A DNA stretch of 64,000 nucleotides, from contig CAZQMV010000006.1 of the NCBI GenBank assembly GCA_964594635.1, forward strand, positions 99,808-163,807, in the 5' to 3' direction. The notes below the pieces were generated by a model that was given only the letters and a program-made list of their open reading frames with translations, searched no databases and was not told the origin of the DNA. The stretch comes from Berkiella sp964594635 (GTDB taxonomy: Bacteria; Pseudomonadota; Gammaproteobacteria; Berkiellales; Berkiellaceae). The position numbers were made by a program, and so were the translations under genes. Shown here one piece after another: positions 37,068 to 45,591 of the stretch. The stretch's first letter is position 1. Every line of letters begins with the position of its first letter.

Positions 37068-39164
37068 ATGAGTACCAAAGGCGCGGAAAAAGACTCCATT
37101 CATTCTTTAAATCATCTCATCATCTCAGGCAATGAAGAAGCCGCCTTAAAACTCATACAAAAACTAAAAGAAACTGAACTCAACACGGTTGACAGTGACG
37201 GTTTTGCCCCTATCCACTGGGCCGTAAAGACAGGCTCCAAAAATATCTTTAGGGCACTCGTCAAAAAAGGAGTCAATCTCTATCAACAAGACGGGAATGG
37301 TTTCGTAGCTTACTATTATCTCAAACAACATAACAGTCAAAAGCATGTTAAATTACTAGAATATTATGAATCGAATTACCCACTAGAGTTAGTCCCAACA
37401 GCGGATCCTTTAAACCAACAACTTGATACGGCTTTACAGGATAGCGGTTTGCATACCTACTTTGTTCTACCGCAAAAAAATACCACTGCAAAGAATTATT
37501 TACGCAATCTGTTTGCTCCCGCGCAATTACCTGTCTCTAAAAAGCGCGCTCAAACTTTAAAGCCTGATCCCAAAAAAACACTTGCTACCTTGGTCAGTCC
37601 TGCACAATTAACGGATATTGCCTTTGGCATTATTGAAGAATTGACACCTCTAGAAATAATCACCATTCTAAACGAATGCTATTCGCAATTAGATGGAACT
37701 GCAAAACTTGCCTGCGTTTACTTTATTAAAGAATTAATTCGTCAAGATATTGCAAGCGAATGGGTAAATGATACTGCGTTTATTAAGTGCTATGATGAAT
37801 TTTTGCAAAATCTTGACGATACTTTAGCCAGCACGGCCATTCGCATTTACATGAGAAAATTACTAGGCCAAACTGCTCTGGCAATGGCTTTTGATTTAAC
37901 CAAAGCATTTAGTGAAGCAATCCTACGATTAACACCACAATATTTTCAAGCAAGCCACATGCTTAAAAAAGCGGAGGACAATGAAGCTTTTCAAGCGCTT
38001 TCCGCCTTGACCAACCATTTATCAGAATATGTATGCATGGACATTTTACTCAACAAAACACCAGAGGAATGCGCTGCACGTTATCGTTTCTATATTGATG
38101 TGATTCAGTTTTGTTTGGCCGAACAAACCAATAACTATGCTGCTGCTTTCGCCATTTATAATGGCTTGCAGTTCTATCCAATTCAACGGTTAAATAGCAT
38201 TACTTCTCTCATTCTTGATGATTATCAAAGCAAGATGCGTCGCTTTGAGGAATTATTTCACCCCTCCTGCAAGGAATTGCGACCCTTATTTCAAAAACAG
38301 CCTCATTGTGTGCCTGTTGTTGCCTTCTACAGTAAAACTAAAGATACGATTTCTCAATATGAAGATTTCACAATGCGAGTGATGATGTATGGCCAATTGA
38401 ATGCGCAATTTGCTAAACATTGTCAGTATTTACGCTCGTTGCCACATTTATCAGAACACTATCGAACCGATATTTGTGCTCAACTAGAAAAAACCACTTA
38501 CAACGATAAACAGGCTTGTTGGTATTCATTTCAATTTGAGCCAGCGAGAGTGATCAAACTTGAGAGTTCTTTAACCAAAGAAGATCTGGAAGTAAGTTTA
38601 AAATTTTGCAGAGAAGTTCATTCCCCCATTGTCATTAATGTGGGAAATAAAAAGCATTCGGGATTGGCTGCCAGACAACAGATCGTGGAATTTGCTCGCC
38701 AACAACAATGGCTAGAAGACACGATTACTACGCTCAGCAGTTTATGCGATGAAGCGACCCGCCTGTGTGATGCCGATATGCCAGACACAATCAAGCCACA
38801 AGTTAAAAGAGAACGTAAATTGGTATTTAAAAGACCAAAACTTGGGGTAAAAACTGACATTGATGCTCTCTCAAATGCTATTGATAAATTAAATCTTGAA
38901 ACACCCAGATCAAGCGATGAAGTGGAGGTACGACCTCGCTCACGTACCGTTAGTACCCATCATGATCGCAGAAAATCAGAAGCGTCGAATAAAAAATTAA
39001 AAAAAGAGAAAGCAATTCCATCTTCATCAAGCAGTTTTACACCCTTGGCAGATCTACGACTCAGCTCAAGAGAGAGTGATCCCGCAACACCCGAAGCATC
39101 CGCTGTCTCCTCAGCCTCTGCAGCACCAGTAGAGGGATCGTCGAAAGGGATATTTTTCAAATAG
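37068..39164 (+). CDS. Candidate effector: ankyrin repeats plus RasGEF (Cdc25-like) domain (698 aa)
   Basis: Residues about 10-110 are two to three ankyrin repeats ('DSDGFAPIHWAVKTGSKNIF'). Residues about 175-470 read as a RasGEF catalytic domain: 'SPAQLTDIAFGIIEELTPLE' resembles its start, then 'AARYRFYIDVIQFCL', the signature 'NNYAAAFAIYNGLQFYPIQR' (from Asn355; family NNFNA..AI..GL....I.RL) and 'PHCVPVVAFYSK' (family P.IP..G.YL.D). The tail (about 590-698) is disordered, Ser/Arg/Lys-rich. No signal peptide. RasGEFs exchange GDP on Ras-like GTPases, absent from the bacterium itself, so a host target is inferred; Legionella also has a RasGEF effector (LegG2). Confidence 0.78.
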   Translation: MSTKGAEKDSIHSLNHLIISGNEEAALKLIQKLKETELNTVDSDGFAPIHWAVKTGSKNIFRALVKKGVNLYQQDGNGFVAYYYLKQHNSQKHVKLLEYYESNYPLELVPTADPLNQQLDTALQDSGLHTYFVLPQKNTTAKNYLRNLFAPAQLPVSKKRAQTLKPDPKKTLATLVSPAQLTDIAFGIIEELTPLEIITILNECYSQLDGTAKLACVYFIKELIRQDIASEWVNDTAFIKCYDEFLQNLDDTLASTAIRIYMRKLLGQTALAMAFDLTKAFSEAILRLTPQYFQASHMLKKAEDNEAFQALSALTNHLSEYVCMDILLNKTPEECAARYRFYIDVIQFCLAEQTNNYAAAFAIYNGLQFYPIQRLNSITSLILDDYQSKMRRFEELFHPSCKELRPLFQKQPHCVPVVAFYSKTKDTISQYEDFTMRVMMYGQLNAQFAKHCQYLRSLPHLSEHYRTDICAQLEKTTYNDKQACWYSFQFEPARVIKLESSLTKEDLEVSLKFCREVHSPIVINVGNKKHSGLAARQQIVEFARQQQWLEDTITTLSSLCDEATRLCDADMPDTIKPQVKRERKLVFKRPKLGVKTDIDALSNAIDKLNLETPRSSDEVEVRPRSRTVSTHHDRRKSEASNKKLKKEKAIPSSSSSFTPLADLRLSSRESDPATPEASAVSSASAAPVEGSSKGIFFK

Positions 39165-39420
39165 AAACCAGAGGAGATATGCTTACCTTAATCACATCCC
39201 CCACTTACCTATAAATTTAGACTGTTAACAAGCCTACGAAAAGTGGGGAAAATCGCGATTCTCCCCCTGATAACCCCCATTGCGTGAGGTCACACTTCAA
39301 CAGATGCTTCGCTTCTTGAAGTGTATTGGGCATATTCTGCTAAACTTTTATGGATATTAGATAATAAAAATCTATCAATATTTTAAGTTGAATATAAATA
39401 CAACTGTTTAAGGAATCATT
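39165..39420. other. Intergenic region with two hairpins
   Basis: Contains a near-perfect palindrome 39245-39266 (GGGGA...TCCCC arms around AATCGCGATT) and a 9-bp stem ACACTTCAA (39292-39300) with TTGAAGTGT (39316-39324). Either could end transcription of the RasGEF gene, though neither has a clear T tract. Confidence 0.45.
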
Positions 39421-40359
39421 ATGCAAAAATTTCATAACATCTTATTTGTAAGTTATGGCATTACAAATGAAACAGACATCCTTAAACAAGCCTTGAGGCT
39501 TGCTCACAATAACAAGGCGAATCTGAAAGTACTTATTGTTTGCCCTGAATTTCCCACTTCGATGACCGCATATAAAAACAAGTATGAGGGTTCGCTTAGA
39601 GAACAAGTACAAGAATCAATCCAATCAGTTCGAGATGTGTTAAAGATAAATGAAGCAGATTTAGCTATTGAAATTGAAGTGCAAAGCGGATCCACGCCCG
39701 CCATCAGTGTTATTCAAACAGTATTAAGGGGGGCATATGATCTTGTCATTAAGAAAGCAGAAACACAAGAAGATGGTAAAGGTTTTAAAGCCATGGATAT
39801 GGATCTGTTGCGTAAATGCCCGTGCCCTATCTGGTTGAGTCAACCTATTATTCAAGAACAAGCCAATATACGAGTAGCAGTAGCAATTGATCCTGATAGT
39901 ATAGAACCGGCCGGTCACGATCTTTCACTCAATCTTTTAGAAATTTCTAGGATGCTGGCAGATGATTGCAATGGTGAATTGAATATTATTTCCTGTTGGG
40001 ATTACCCATTTGAAGAGTACCTGCGCAATAACATTAGGGCTAATATACCAAATGAGCAAATACTGAAAGCTGTTATGGATACCCAAACGATACATCGCGC
40101 AGCGTTAGAGAAACTGATCCAAAAATCTAAAATTGGTGGCAAAATCGAAGTGCATCATGTCAGAGGTCAGGCTGATGAGGCGATCTCGAAAGTTATTGAT
40201 GAGAGAAACATTGATATTCTTGTTATGGGCACAGTGGCACGCACTGGCATTCCTGGATTTATTATTGGCAACACTGCTGAAAATATATTACAAAAATTAA
40301 AATGTTCCTTAGTAGCGATGAAGCCACATGGTTTTGTATCTCCAATAAAGGCGTATTAA
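39421..40359 (+). CDS. Tandem universal stress protein (UspE-like)
   Basis: Two Usp domains in 312 aa (about 1-145 and 150-305). The second keeps the ATP-binding pattern G-x2-G-x9-G in 'MGTVARTGIPGFIIGNTAEN'. The first is more degenerate. Usp proteins act in the cytoplasm in stress survival. Its TAA overlaps the ATG of the P-type ATPase (TAATG), so the two proteins are made together, which suggests a role in ion or membrane stress. Confidence 0.9.
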   Translation: MQKFHNILFVSYGITNETDILKQALRLAHNNKANLKVLIVCPEFPTSMTAYKNKYEGSLREQVQESIQSVRDVLKINEADLAIEIEVQSGSTPAISVIQTVLRGAYDLVIKKAETQEDGKGFKAMDMDLLRKCPCPIWLSQPIIQEQANIRVAVAIDPDSIEPAGHDLSLNLLEISRMLADDCNGELNIISCWDYPFEEYLRNNIRANIPNEQILKAVMDTQTIHRAALEKLIQKSKIGGKIEVHHVRGQADEAISKVIDERNIDILVMGTVARTGIPGFIIGNTAENILQKLKCSLVAMKPHGFVSPIKAY

Positions 40360-43079
40360 TGCAAGAAACTATGCAAGTACAGCCACCATGGCACAATCAA
40401 TCTAAAGAGGAAACGTTAAAAGAGTTAAATGCCACAGTAACTGGACTGAGTCAGACTGAAGCTCAAGCGCGTCTTAGCGTCTATGGTTTTAATCGTCTAC
40501 CTGAAGTCCGTAAACGCAACGCACTCCTGCGCTTTTTACTTCAATTTAACAATATATTGATTTATGCCCTTCTTGGCTCCGCTATCATTACAGCAGCACT
40601 TAATCATATACTCGACACAGTGATCATCCTGTTCGTACTGGTGACAAATGCTATTATCGGATTTATTCAAGAAGGCAAGTCAGAAAAAGCAATGGATGCT
40701 ATTCGTCAGATGCTTGCCCCTCAAGCTTCGGTATTGCGCAACGGCGAACGTTATAGCATAGAAGGTGACAGACTTGTTCCGGGCGATATCGTGCTTTTAA
40801 CAGCAGGCGACAAGGTACCAGCTGATCTGCGGTTGCTTTCGGCACACGGTATGTCTATAGATGAAGCCATTCTGACTGGTGAATCTGTGCCCGTTGAAAA
40901 ACAAGTTCAGCCAGTTGCTATGGATGCATCGCTAGGCGATCGCTCTTGCATGGCATTTTCCGGTACTTTGGTCACTATGGGACAAGGCAAAGGTGTGGTG
41001 GTCGCAACAGGTGGTGATACTGAGATTGGACGGATCAGTGGATTACTTTCTGAGGTCAAAACATTGACCACCCCACTTTTGGAACAGATGGCCATCTTCG
41101 CTAAATGGGTGACGTTTCTCATTCTGCTCATTGCCATATTATTGTTGATTTACGGTTATTTTGTTATCCATTACAATTTCACAGAAATATTCATGGTGGT
41201 AATAGCTCTGTCGGTATCTGCTATACCAGAAGGATTACCCGCTGTACTGACCATAACGCTCGCTATTGGTGTGCAGTCAATGGCAAAGCGTCATGCCATT
41301 GTACGTCGCCTACCAGCCATTGAGACACTTGGCTCAGTTTCAGTCATTTGCACCGACAAAACGGGTACACTTACACGTAATGAAATGATGGTTACATCCG
41401 TGGTTACGCATCAGAATCAGTTTACAATTGAGGGCGAAGGATACAATCCAAAGGGAATGATTACACTAAACGGCATGGAAGTGGATCCTGGTGAGTTTCT
41501 CATTTTAAATGAAATCGCTCGTACTGCTACTTTATGCAATGACGCTACCCTTAAAGAACATGAAAATGTCTGGTCAGTAGAGGGCGATCCTATGGAAGGC
41601 GCGCTATTAGCCTTCTCCAGTAAAATTGGAATGAATATTCACCAAGAACAAACAACATGGAAACGTACTGACACGATTCCCTTTGATGCTAAACATTGCT
41701 TCATGGCAACATTGCTCCATGATCATGAACACCAGGCTCATATATTTGTAAAAGGTGCTCCCGAGCAAATTTTAAAGATGTGTCATAATCAGCGCTCTAT
41801 CAATGGAACGGTTGAATCTCTTAATAAAGATTACTGGAATAAAGAGATTGAAACAATTGCTGCACTTGGCCAGCGTGTATTGGCCTTTGCCGTGCGATCT
41901 GTTAAACCAGAACATACCGTACTTCTGCACCATGAGATAACCGGCACATTAACGCTGCTTGGTGTGGTTGGCATGATCGACCCACCTCGATCCGAAGCCA
42001 TTACAGCTGTGGCACAATGCCGCAGCGCCGGTATCCGTGTCAAAATGATTACCGGCGATCATGCCAAAACAGCTGCTGCAATTGCTAAACAGATTAAGTT
42101 ACAGAACCCTAACACTGTACTAACCGGCATCGAACTGGATAGCATGAACGATGTCGCTCTCAAAGAAGCGATAATAAACTGCGATATTTTTGCACGCACG
42201 AGTCCTGAACATAAACTGAGAATAGTCATGGCGTTACAATCACATGATATGATCGTTGCAATGACGGGGGATGGTGTGAATGATGCTCCCGCGCTTAAAC
42301 GTGCGGATGCAGGGATCGCAATGGGTAAAAAAGGCAGCGAAGCAGCAAAAGAAGCCTCGGAACTGGTACTAGCAGATGATAATTTCACTTCCATTGTCGC
42401 GGCTGTGCAAGAAGGCCGCACAGTTTATGACAACATTAAGAAAGTTATTAGCTGGACACTGCCAACCAACGCAGGTGAAGCTATGACCATTATCGTTGCT
42501 TTGCTGTTTGGAATAACCATACCATTAACACCGATTCAGATCCTCTGGGTCAATTTGATTACAACGGTAACACTGGGTATTGCACTTGCCTTCGAACCTA
42601 TGGAAGAAAATACCATGCACCGCCCACCACGTCCCAGAAATGAACCTCTTATTGGTAGCGAACTAGTATGGCATATCATTCTTGTGTCGATACTATTCCT
42701 TTGTGGTGTATTTGCCATATTTAATTATGCATTAGATCGCGGTTATTCTATCAATCTTGCTCGAACTATTGCACTCAACACGTTGGTTGTTCTAGAGATT
42801 TTTCACCTGTTTTTCATTAGGAATATCTATGGCACTTCGCTCACTTGGCAGGCTGTTTGTGGCACGAAGTTAATCTGGGCTGTCGTTATCATCATCGTTA
42901 TTGCACAGTTTTCTATCACGTACCTGACACCTTTACAGGTTATATTTGCTACTGAATCAATATCCTTTTTTGATGGTGTATTGATTATTAGCGTAGGTGT
43001 GGCAATGTTCGCTATCATTGAAATAGAGAAGCAAATCCGCTTGCGGCTTAAAAGAATGAATGTGCCTAATGTGGAATAA
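40359..43079 (+). CDS. P2-type cation-transporting ATPase
   Basis: The 906-aa pump shows an N-terminal cation-ATPase domain, 'ILTGESVPVEKQ', TM4 'SAIPEGLPAVLT', phosphorylation site 'ICTDKTGTLTRNEM' (Asp333), 'MITGDH' and hinge 'MTGDGVNDAPALKRADAGIA', with about ten membrane segments. The PEGLP motif places it with SERCA/PMR1-like pumps, but TM6 reads 'NLITTVTLGIALAFEP' without the SERCA calcium-binding Asp, so Ca2+ specificity is not secure; monovalent cation or Mn2+ is possible. The ATG at 40359 (TAATG overlap) is preferred to the in-frame ATG at 40302 inside the usp gene. Confidence 0.9.
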   Translation: MQETMQVQPPWHNQSKEETLKELNATVTGLSQTEAQARLSVYGFNRLPEVRKRNALLRFLLQFNNILIYALLGSAIITAALNHILDTVIILFVLVTNAIIGFIQEGKSEKAMDAIRQMLAPQASVLRNGERYSIEGDRLVPGDIVLLTAGDKVPADLRLLSAHGMSIDEAILTGESVPVEKQVQPVAMDASLGDRSCMAFSGTLVTMGQGKGVVVATGGDTEIGRISGLLSEVKTLTTPLLEQMAIFAKWVTFLILLIAILLLIYGYFVIHYNFTEIFMVVIALSVSAIPEGLPAVLTITLAIGVQSMAKRHAIVRRLPAIETLGSVSVICTDKTGTLTRNEMMVTSVVTHQNQFTIEGEGYNPKGMITLNGMEVDPGEFLILNEIARTATLCNDATLKEHENVWSVEGDPMEGALLAFSSKIGMNIHQEQTTWKRTDTIPFDAKHCFMATLLHDHEHQAHIFVKGAPEQILKMCHNQRSINGTVESLNKDYWNKEIETIAALGQRVLAFAVRSVKPEHTVLLHHEITGTLTLLGVVGMIDPPRSEAITAVAQCRSAGIRVKMITGDHAKTAAAIAKQIKLQNPNTVLTGIELDSMNDVALKEAIINCDIFARTSPEHKLRIVMALQSHDMIVAMTGDGVNDAPALKRADAGIAMGKKGSEAAKEASELVLADDNFTSIVAAVQEGRTVYDNIKKVISWTLPTNAGEAMTIIVALLFGITIPLTPIQILWVNLITTVTLGIALAFEPMEENTMHRPPRPRNEPLIGSELVWHIILVSILFLCGVFAIFNYALDRGYSINLARTIALNTLVVLEIFHLFFIRNIYGTSLTWQAVCGTKLIWAVVIIIVIAQFSITYLTPLQVIFATESISFFDGVLIISVGVAMFAIIEIEKQIRLRLKRMNVPNVE

Positions 43080-43105
43080 TATTACTATTAATATTAATAG
43101 TAATA
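43080..43105. terminator. Perfect 26-bp palindrome at convergent gene ends
   Basis: TATTACTATTAAT/ATTAATAGTAATA is a perfect inverted repeat. It overlaps the 3' end of the lipoprotein gene (including its C-terminal Tyr codons) and follows the ATPase stop. Very AT-rich, so a weak RNA hairpin; a terminator or protein-binding site is possible. Confidence 0.5.
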
Positions 43106-43357
43106 ATACGCCTTATGATAACCATAATTGCCCACAATACCATTGTTGTAATGATTAACAGGGTAATAGGAATAAAGATCATAACTTAAGTGAGGATCGG
43201 TAGCCCAGCCTTCTCGTGGCATAGCATAATTGACATTCACGATATTGCCTTGGTAGGCATAGTTTTTAGTCACTGAATCAGTACGCAATAGTTGACTAGC
43301 ACCGCCGCTGCAGCCAACCAATAAACCAGGTATGATATAGAGAATTTTCATCTTCAT
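43094..43357 (-). CDS. Small Tyr/Asn-rich lipoprotein
   Basis: The 87-aa product has a lipoprotein signal, 'MKMKILYIIPGLLVGCSGG', with acylated Cys16. The mature part is rich in Tyr, Asn and Gly and ends in four tyrosines. No recognised domain. An envelope location is expected. Its end overlaps a 26-bp palindrome, so its C-terminal Tyr run is partly dictated by that structure. Confidence 0.65.
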   Translation of the reverse strand: MKMKILYIIPGLLVGCSGGASQLLRTDSVTKNYAYQGNIVNVNYAMPREGWATDPHLSYDLYSYYPVNHYNNGIVGNYGYHKAYYYY

Positions 43358-43540
43358 ACTGCTTATTTCGGCAAAAGAGAATTATTCTTTACAAAACGAT
43401 GAATATGAACCAGACAGCACTAAACATGCACTTTGGGGACTTTGCTCAGCAACAAACTAGATTGGTTTGCAGTTTGACATTCTAAGTTCAATTTGATAAA
43501 TGATTTTTTTATTTGCAAACGATGCTTTTTAGTATCAAGC

Positions 43541-43690
43541 GCGACAAATAAATCTCCCTTTGTAAAAGGGAGACGCTGTTCCGACGGCAGAGGACTTTTA
43601 TCTTGAGCAACACAAGATTTCAGATAAAATCCCTCTTGCGCTTCGCGCCTCTCCCTTTTACAAAGGGAGATTTATTTGTCGCTTCGCGAC
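43541..43690. repeat. Hairpin-array repeat element, copy 2, with 33-bp inverted repeats
   Basis: Perfect 33-bp inverted repeats at 43541-43573 and 43650-43682 bracket 76 bp. Each arm itself contains a perfect hairpin (CTCCCTTT-GTA-AAAGGGAG). GCGC-TTC-GCGC and GTCGC-TTC-GCGAC (43678-43690) follow. Shares the block 43622-43653 with copy 1. No ORF. The terminal inverted repeats give it a MITE-like shape, though no target-site duplication was recognised. Confidence 0.75.
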
Positions 43691-43733
43691 CCTGAACTTC
43701 AAGATCCTCGACTTCGGTGGGAAAGTGTGCTTG

Positions 43734-43934
43734 TTACAGCTTCTTAGCAATCGTAATAATGTTCTCAGATTTACTTTCAATAAATTTTGAACCATTGATA
43801 TCAGTGTGCCCTACTACCTTAAACCCGCATCGAAGCAGCATTTCCTTGTGCACTGGGAGATATTTTTGGTTTTTGGGTTCCCTTTTGAATCGTTTAGTTT
43901 TTAGCGGCGTAGCCGCGAACCATAATGCAATCAT
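43734..43934 (-). pseudogene. Possible 3' gene remnant
   Basis: A 66-codon frame whose C-terminal 45 residues ('MLLRCGFKVVGHTDINGSKF') look like real protein, while the first 20 codons run through a GCGGC-GTA-GCCGC hairpin. It may be the tail of a gene cut by insertion of repeat sequence. Family not recognised, and it could be a chance ORF. Confidence 0.3.
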
Positions 43935-43940
43935 TTACTG

Positions 43941-44369
43941 TTAATCTAAATATTTGATAAGAAACGTCATGGTTAATTTCGGGTTTTGACTGTTTTCTCG
44001 CACGAACTCAACCTCGTAACCACATTTTTTATAAAAATCAGGGGCCTGGAATTCGCAAGAAATCGTATTAATATTGTGTAGCCCCTTCCCTGTAAAATGC
44101 TTTTCCAGTTCTTCTAGCATTTTCTTGCCATGTCCTTTGCCACGGTGAGCTTTATCCACCCAAAGATCACGAATATGGACCGACGAATAAGAACTAAATG
44201 CAGCCATCGCCCCAATCACTTCATTCATTTCATCATAAAGCACTAGCGAAAAAGGTTTATAATTCACATCAACATTGTGTGATTTTTCATATTCTTCTAG
44301 ACCTTTTTCCATTTTCGATTCAATATCGAAGGAAAGTTCATCGACGAATGCTATTTTAACTTTTTCCAT
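43941..44369 (-). CDS. GNAT-family N-acetyltransferase
   Basis: The 142-aa protein has the acetyl-CoA-binding motif A 'IRDLWVDKAHRGKGHGKKML' (pattern R-x-x-G-x-G) after the beta strand 'EVIGAMAAFSS', and ends with 'PDFYKKCGYEVEFV' as in GNATs. Substrate cannot be told. Stand-alone gene in the accessory stretch downstream of the tRNA-Pro. Confidence 0.88.
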   Translation of the reverse strand: MEKVKIAFVDELSFDIESKMEKGLEEYEKSHNVDVNYKPFSLVLYDEMNEVIGAMAAFSSYSSVHIRDLWVDKAHRGKGHGKKMLEELEKHFTGKGLHNINTISCEFQAPDFYKKCGYEVEFVRENSQNPKLTMTFLIKYLD

Positions 44370-44431
44370 TTTTAATCCCCTGCATCTGTACTAGATCATC
44401 AAAATAAACTATTTAAGGGCTCTACTCAGGT

Positions 44432-45040
44432 TTATATCGATCGCCGCCTACCTGATAAAATCTCCTTCACCTTAAAATCACTTTCTGCATGAAATTTATC
44501 ACTTGGCAGCCCCACTCGTTCAAATACATTCTGTATGGACAATTTTCTAAACTTCTGTACCAGCTCATCTTCTTCATCTAAATGGTAACCGCCTGAGCGA
44601 TCGTTCACTGCTACTATGTCGCCTTCTGCAAAAAGAATTTCGCCTGCCGCAACTACTTCAAAGCTTTTATTGGCTAAATAGTAATGGTGCATTTGGCCAA
44701 TTCGTAACTCATAATCTTCCCCCTGCAGAAGTACCACATAGGGATATTTTCCCGAGGGGATCTTTAAATGTTGAACATGATTATCTTGTAGCTGATACCT
44801 TATTCGCCCCTGTTCATCGATGTTTGATTGCAAATGATAGAAAAGCGGCAGACGACCTAACGTTTGATTTCGCTGAAAGATTTTCTCTGCCATTTCTGAA
44901 CGAGCTTTAGTTTTAAACATGTTAAATAAAATGCTGAAAACTGGCCGCTTAGATGAACCCGCTTCTTGCAAAGCACTAAAGGATGTTCTGTGCATTAAAG
45001 GACTCGCGTCAAGAATTTCTGGATTTTTTCTCATAATCAT
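44432..45040 (-). CDS. Unassigned protein with AAGE...SGGYH motif
   Basis: The 202-aa soluble protein has no signal peptide. Residues about 112-165 ('HHYYLANKSFEVVAAGEILF' and 'GDIVAVNDRSGGYHLDEED') resemble a small domain seen in some bacterial secreted proteins and fungal proteins, where the pattern is AAGE...G.I..I.N.SGHY.P. I know the pattern by sight but not an assigned activity. The N-terminal 50 residues look unstructured, as in many effectors. Candidate effector, low certainty. Confidence 0.55.
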   Translation of the reverse strand: MIMRKNPEILDASPLMHRTSFSALQEAGSSKRPVFSILFNMFKTKARSEMAEKIFQRNQTLGRLPLFYHLQSNIDEQGRIRYQLQDNHVQHLKIPSGKYPYVVLLQGEDYELRIGQMHHYYLANKSFEVVAAGEILFAEGDIVAVNDRSGGYHLDEEDELVQKFRKLSIQNVFERVGLPSDKFHAESDFKVKEILSGRRRSI

Positions 45041-45135
45041 TCCATTACAAAGACTTGGGTAAGCTTAAATGAACGGGAAGGAGAAAGGTGAATTTGTAAT
45101 GGCTTGCGCGAAGCTCGATGGAATCGAGCGAAGAA

Positions 45136-45212
<77 letters not shown>

Positions 45213-45262
45213 AAATGAGGAGCCATTCTACAAAAACGAACGTCAAAAGGAAATAGGCATTG

Positions 45263-45586
45263 CTAACCTTCGAAGTCAGAATCTTGGCTCTCTAAAACAC
45301 CTTCAAAACGTTCAACGCGGGCTTTAAGCTTCTGACCGGGTTTAAAGGTAACGACCCTTCTGGCACTGATAGGAATGTCTTGACCCGTTTTAGGATTCCG
45401 GCCCGGTCGCTCATTCTTATCACGCAAATCGAAATTACCAAAGCCAGATACTTTCACCGACTCCCCACGCTCTAGGGCTTGCCGTACTTCTTCAAATAGG
45501 AGCTCTACCATATCCTTAGCATCCCGCTTGTTCATCCCTAAAGACTCAGCAAGCGCCTCAGATATCTCTGCTTTTGTTAAAGCCAT
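45263..45586 (-). CDS. ihfA: Integration host factor subunit alpha
   Basis: DNA-bending HU/IHF-family protein of 107 aa. 'MALTKAEISEALAESLGMNKRDAKD' pattern, 'GESVKVSGFGNFDLRDK' and the DNA-contact arm 'RPGRNPKTGQDIPISARRVV' are IHF-alpha hallmarks. The ATG at 45586 follows the pheT stop by 5 nt and is preferred to the in-frame TTG at 45595, which would overlap pheT. The conserved order pheS-pheT-ihfA supports the alpha (rather than beta) call. Confidence 0.95.
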   Translation of the reverse strand: MALTKAEISEALAESLGMNKRDAKDMVELLFEEVRQALERGESVKVSGFGNFDLRDKNERPGRNPKTGQDIPISARRVVTFKPGQKLKARVERFEGVLESQDSDFEG

Positions 45587-45591
45587 GAGTT

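Noticed and set aside
42059..42421. 120-aa antisense ORF in the P-type ATPase
   Set aside because: Shadow of a strongly conserved coding region on the other strand.
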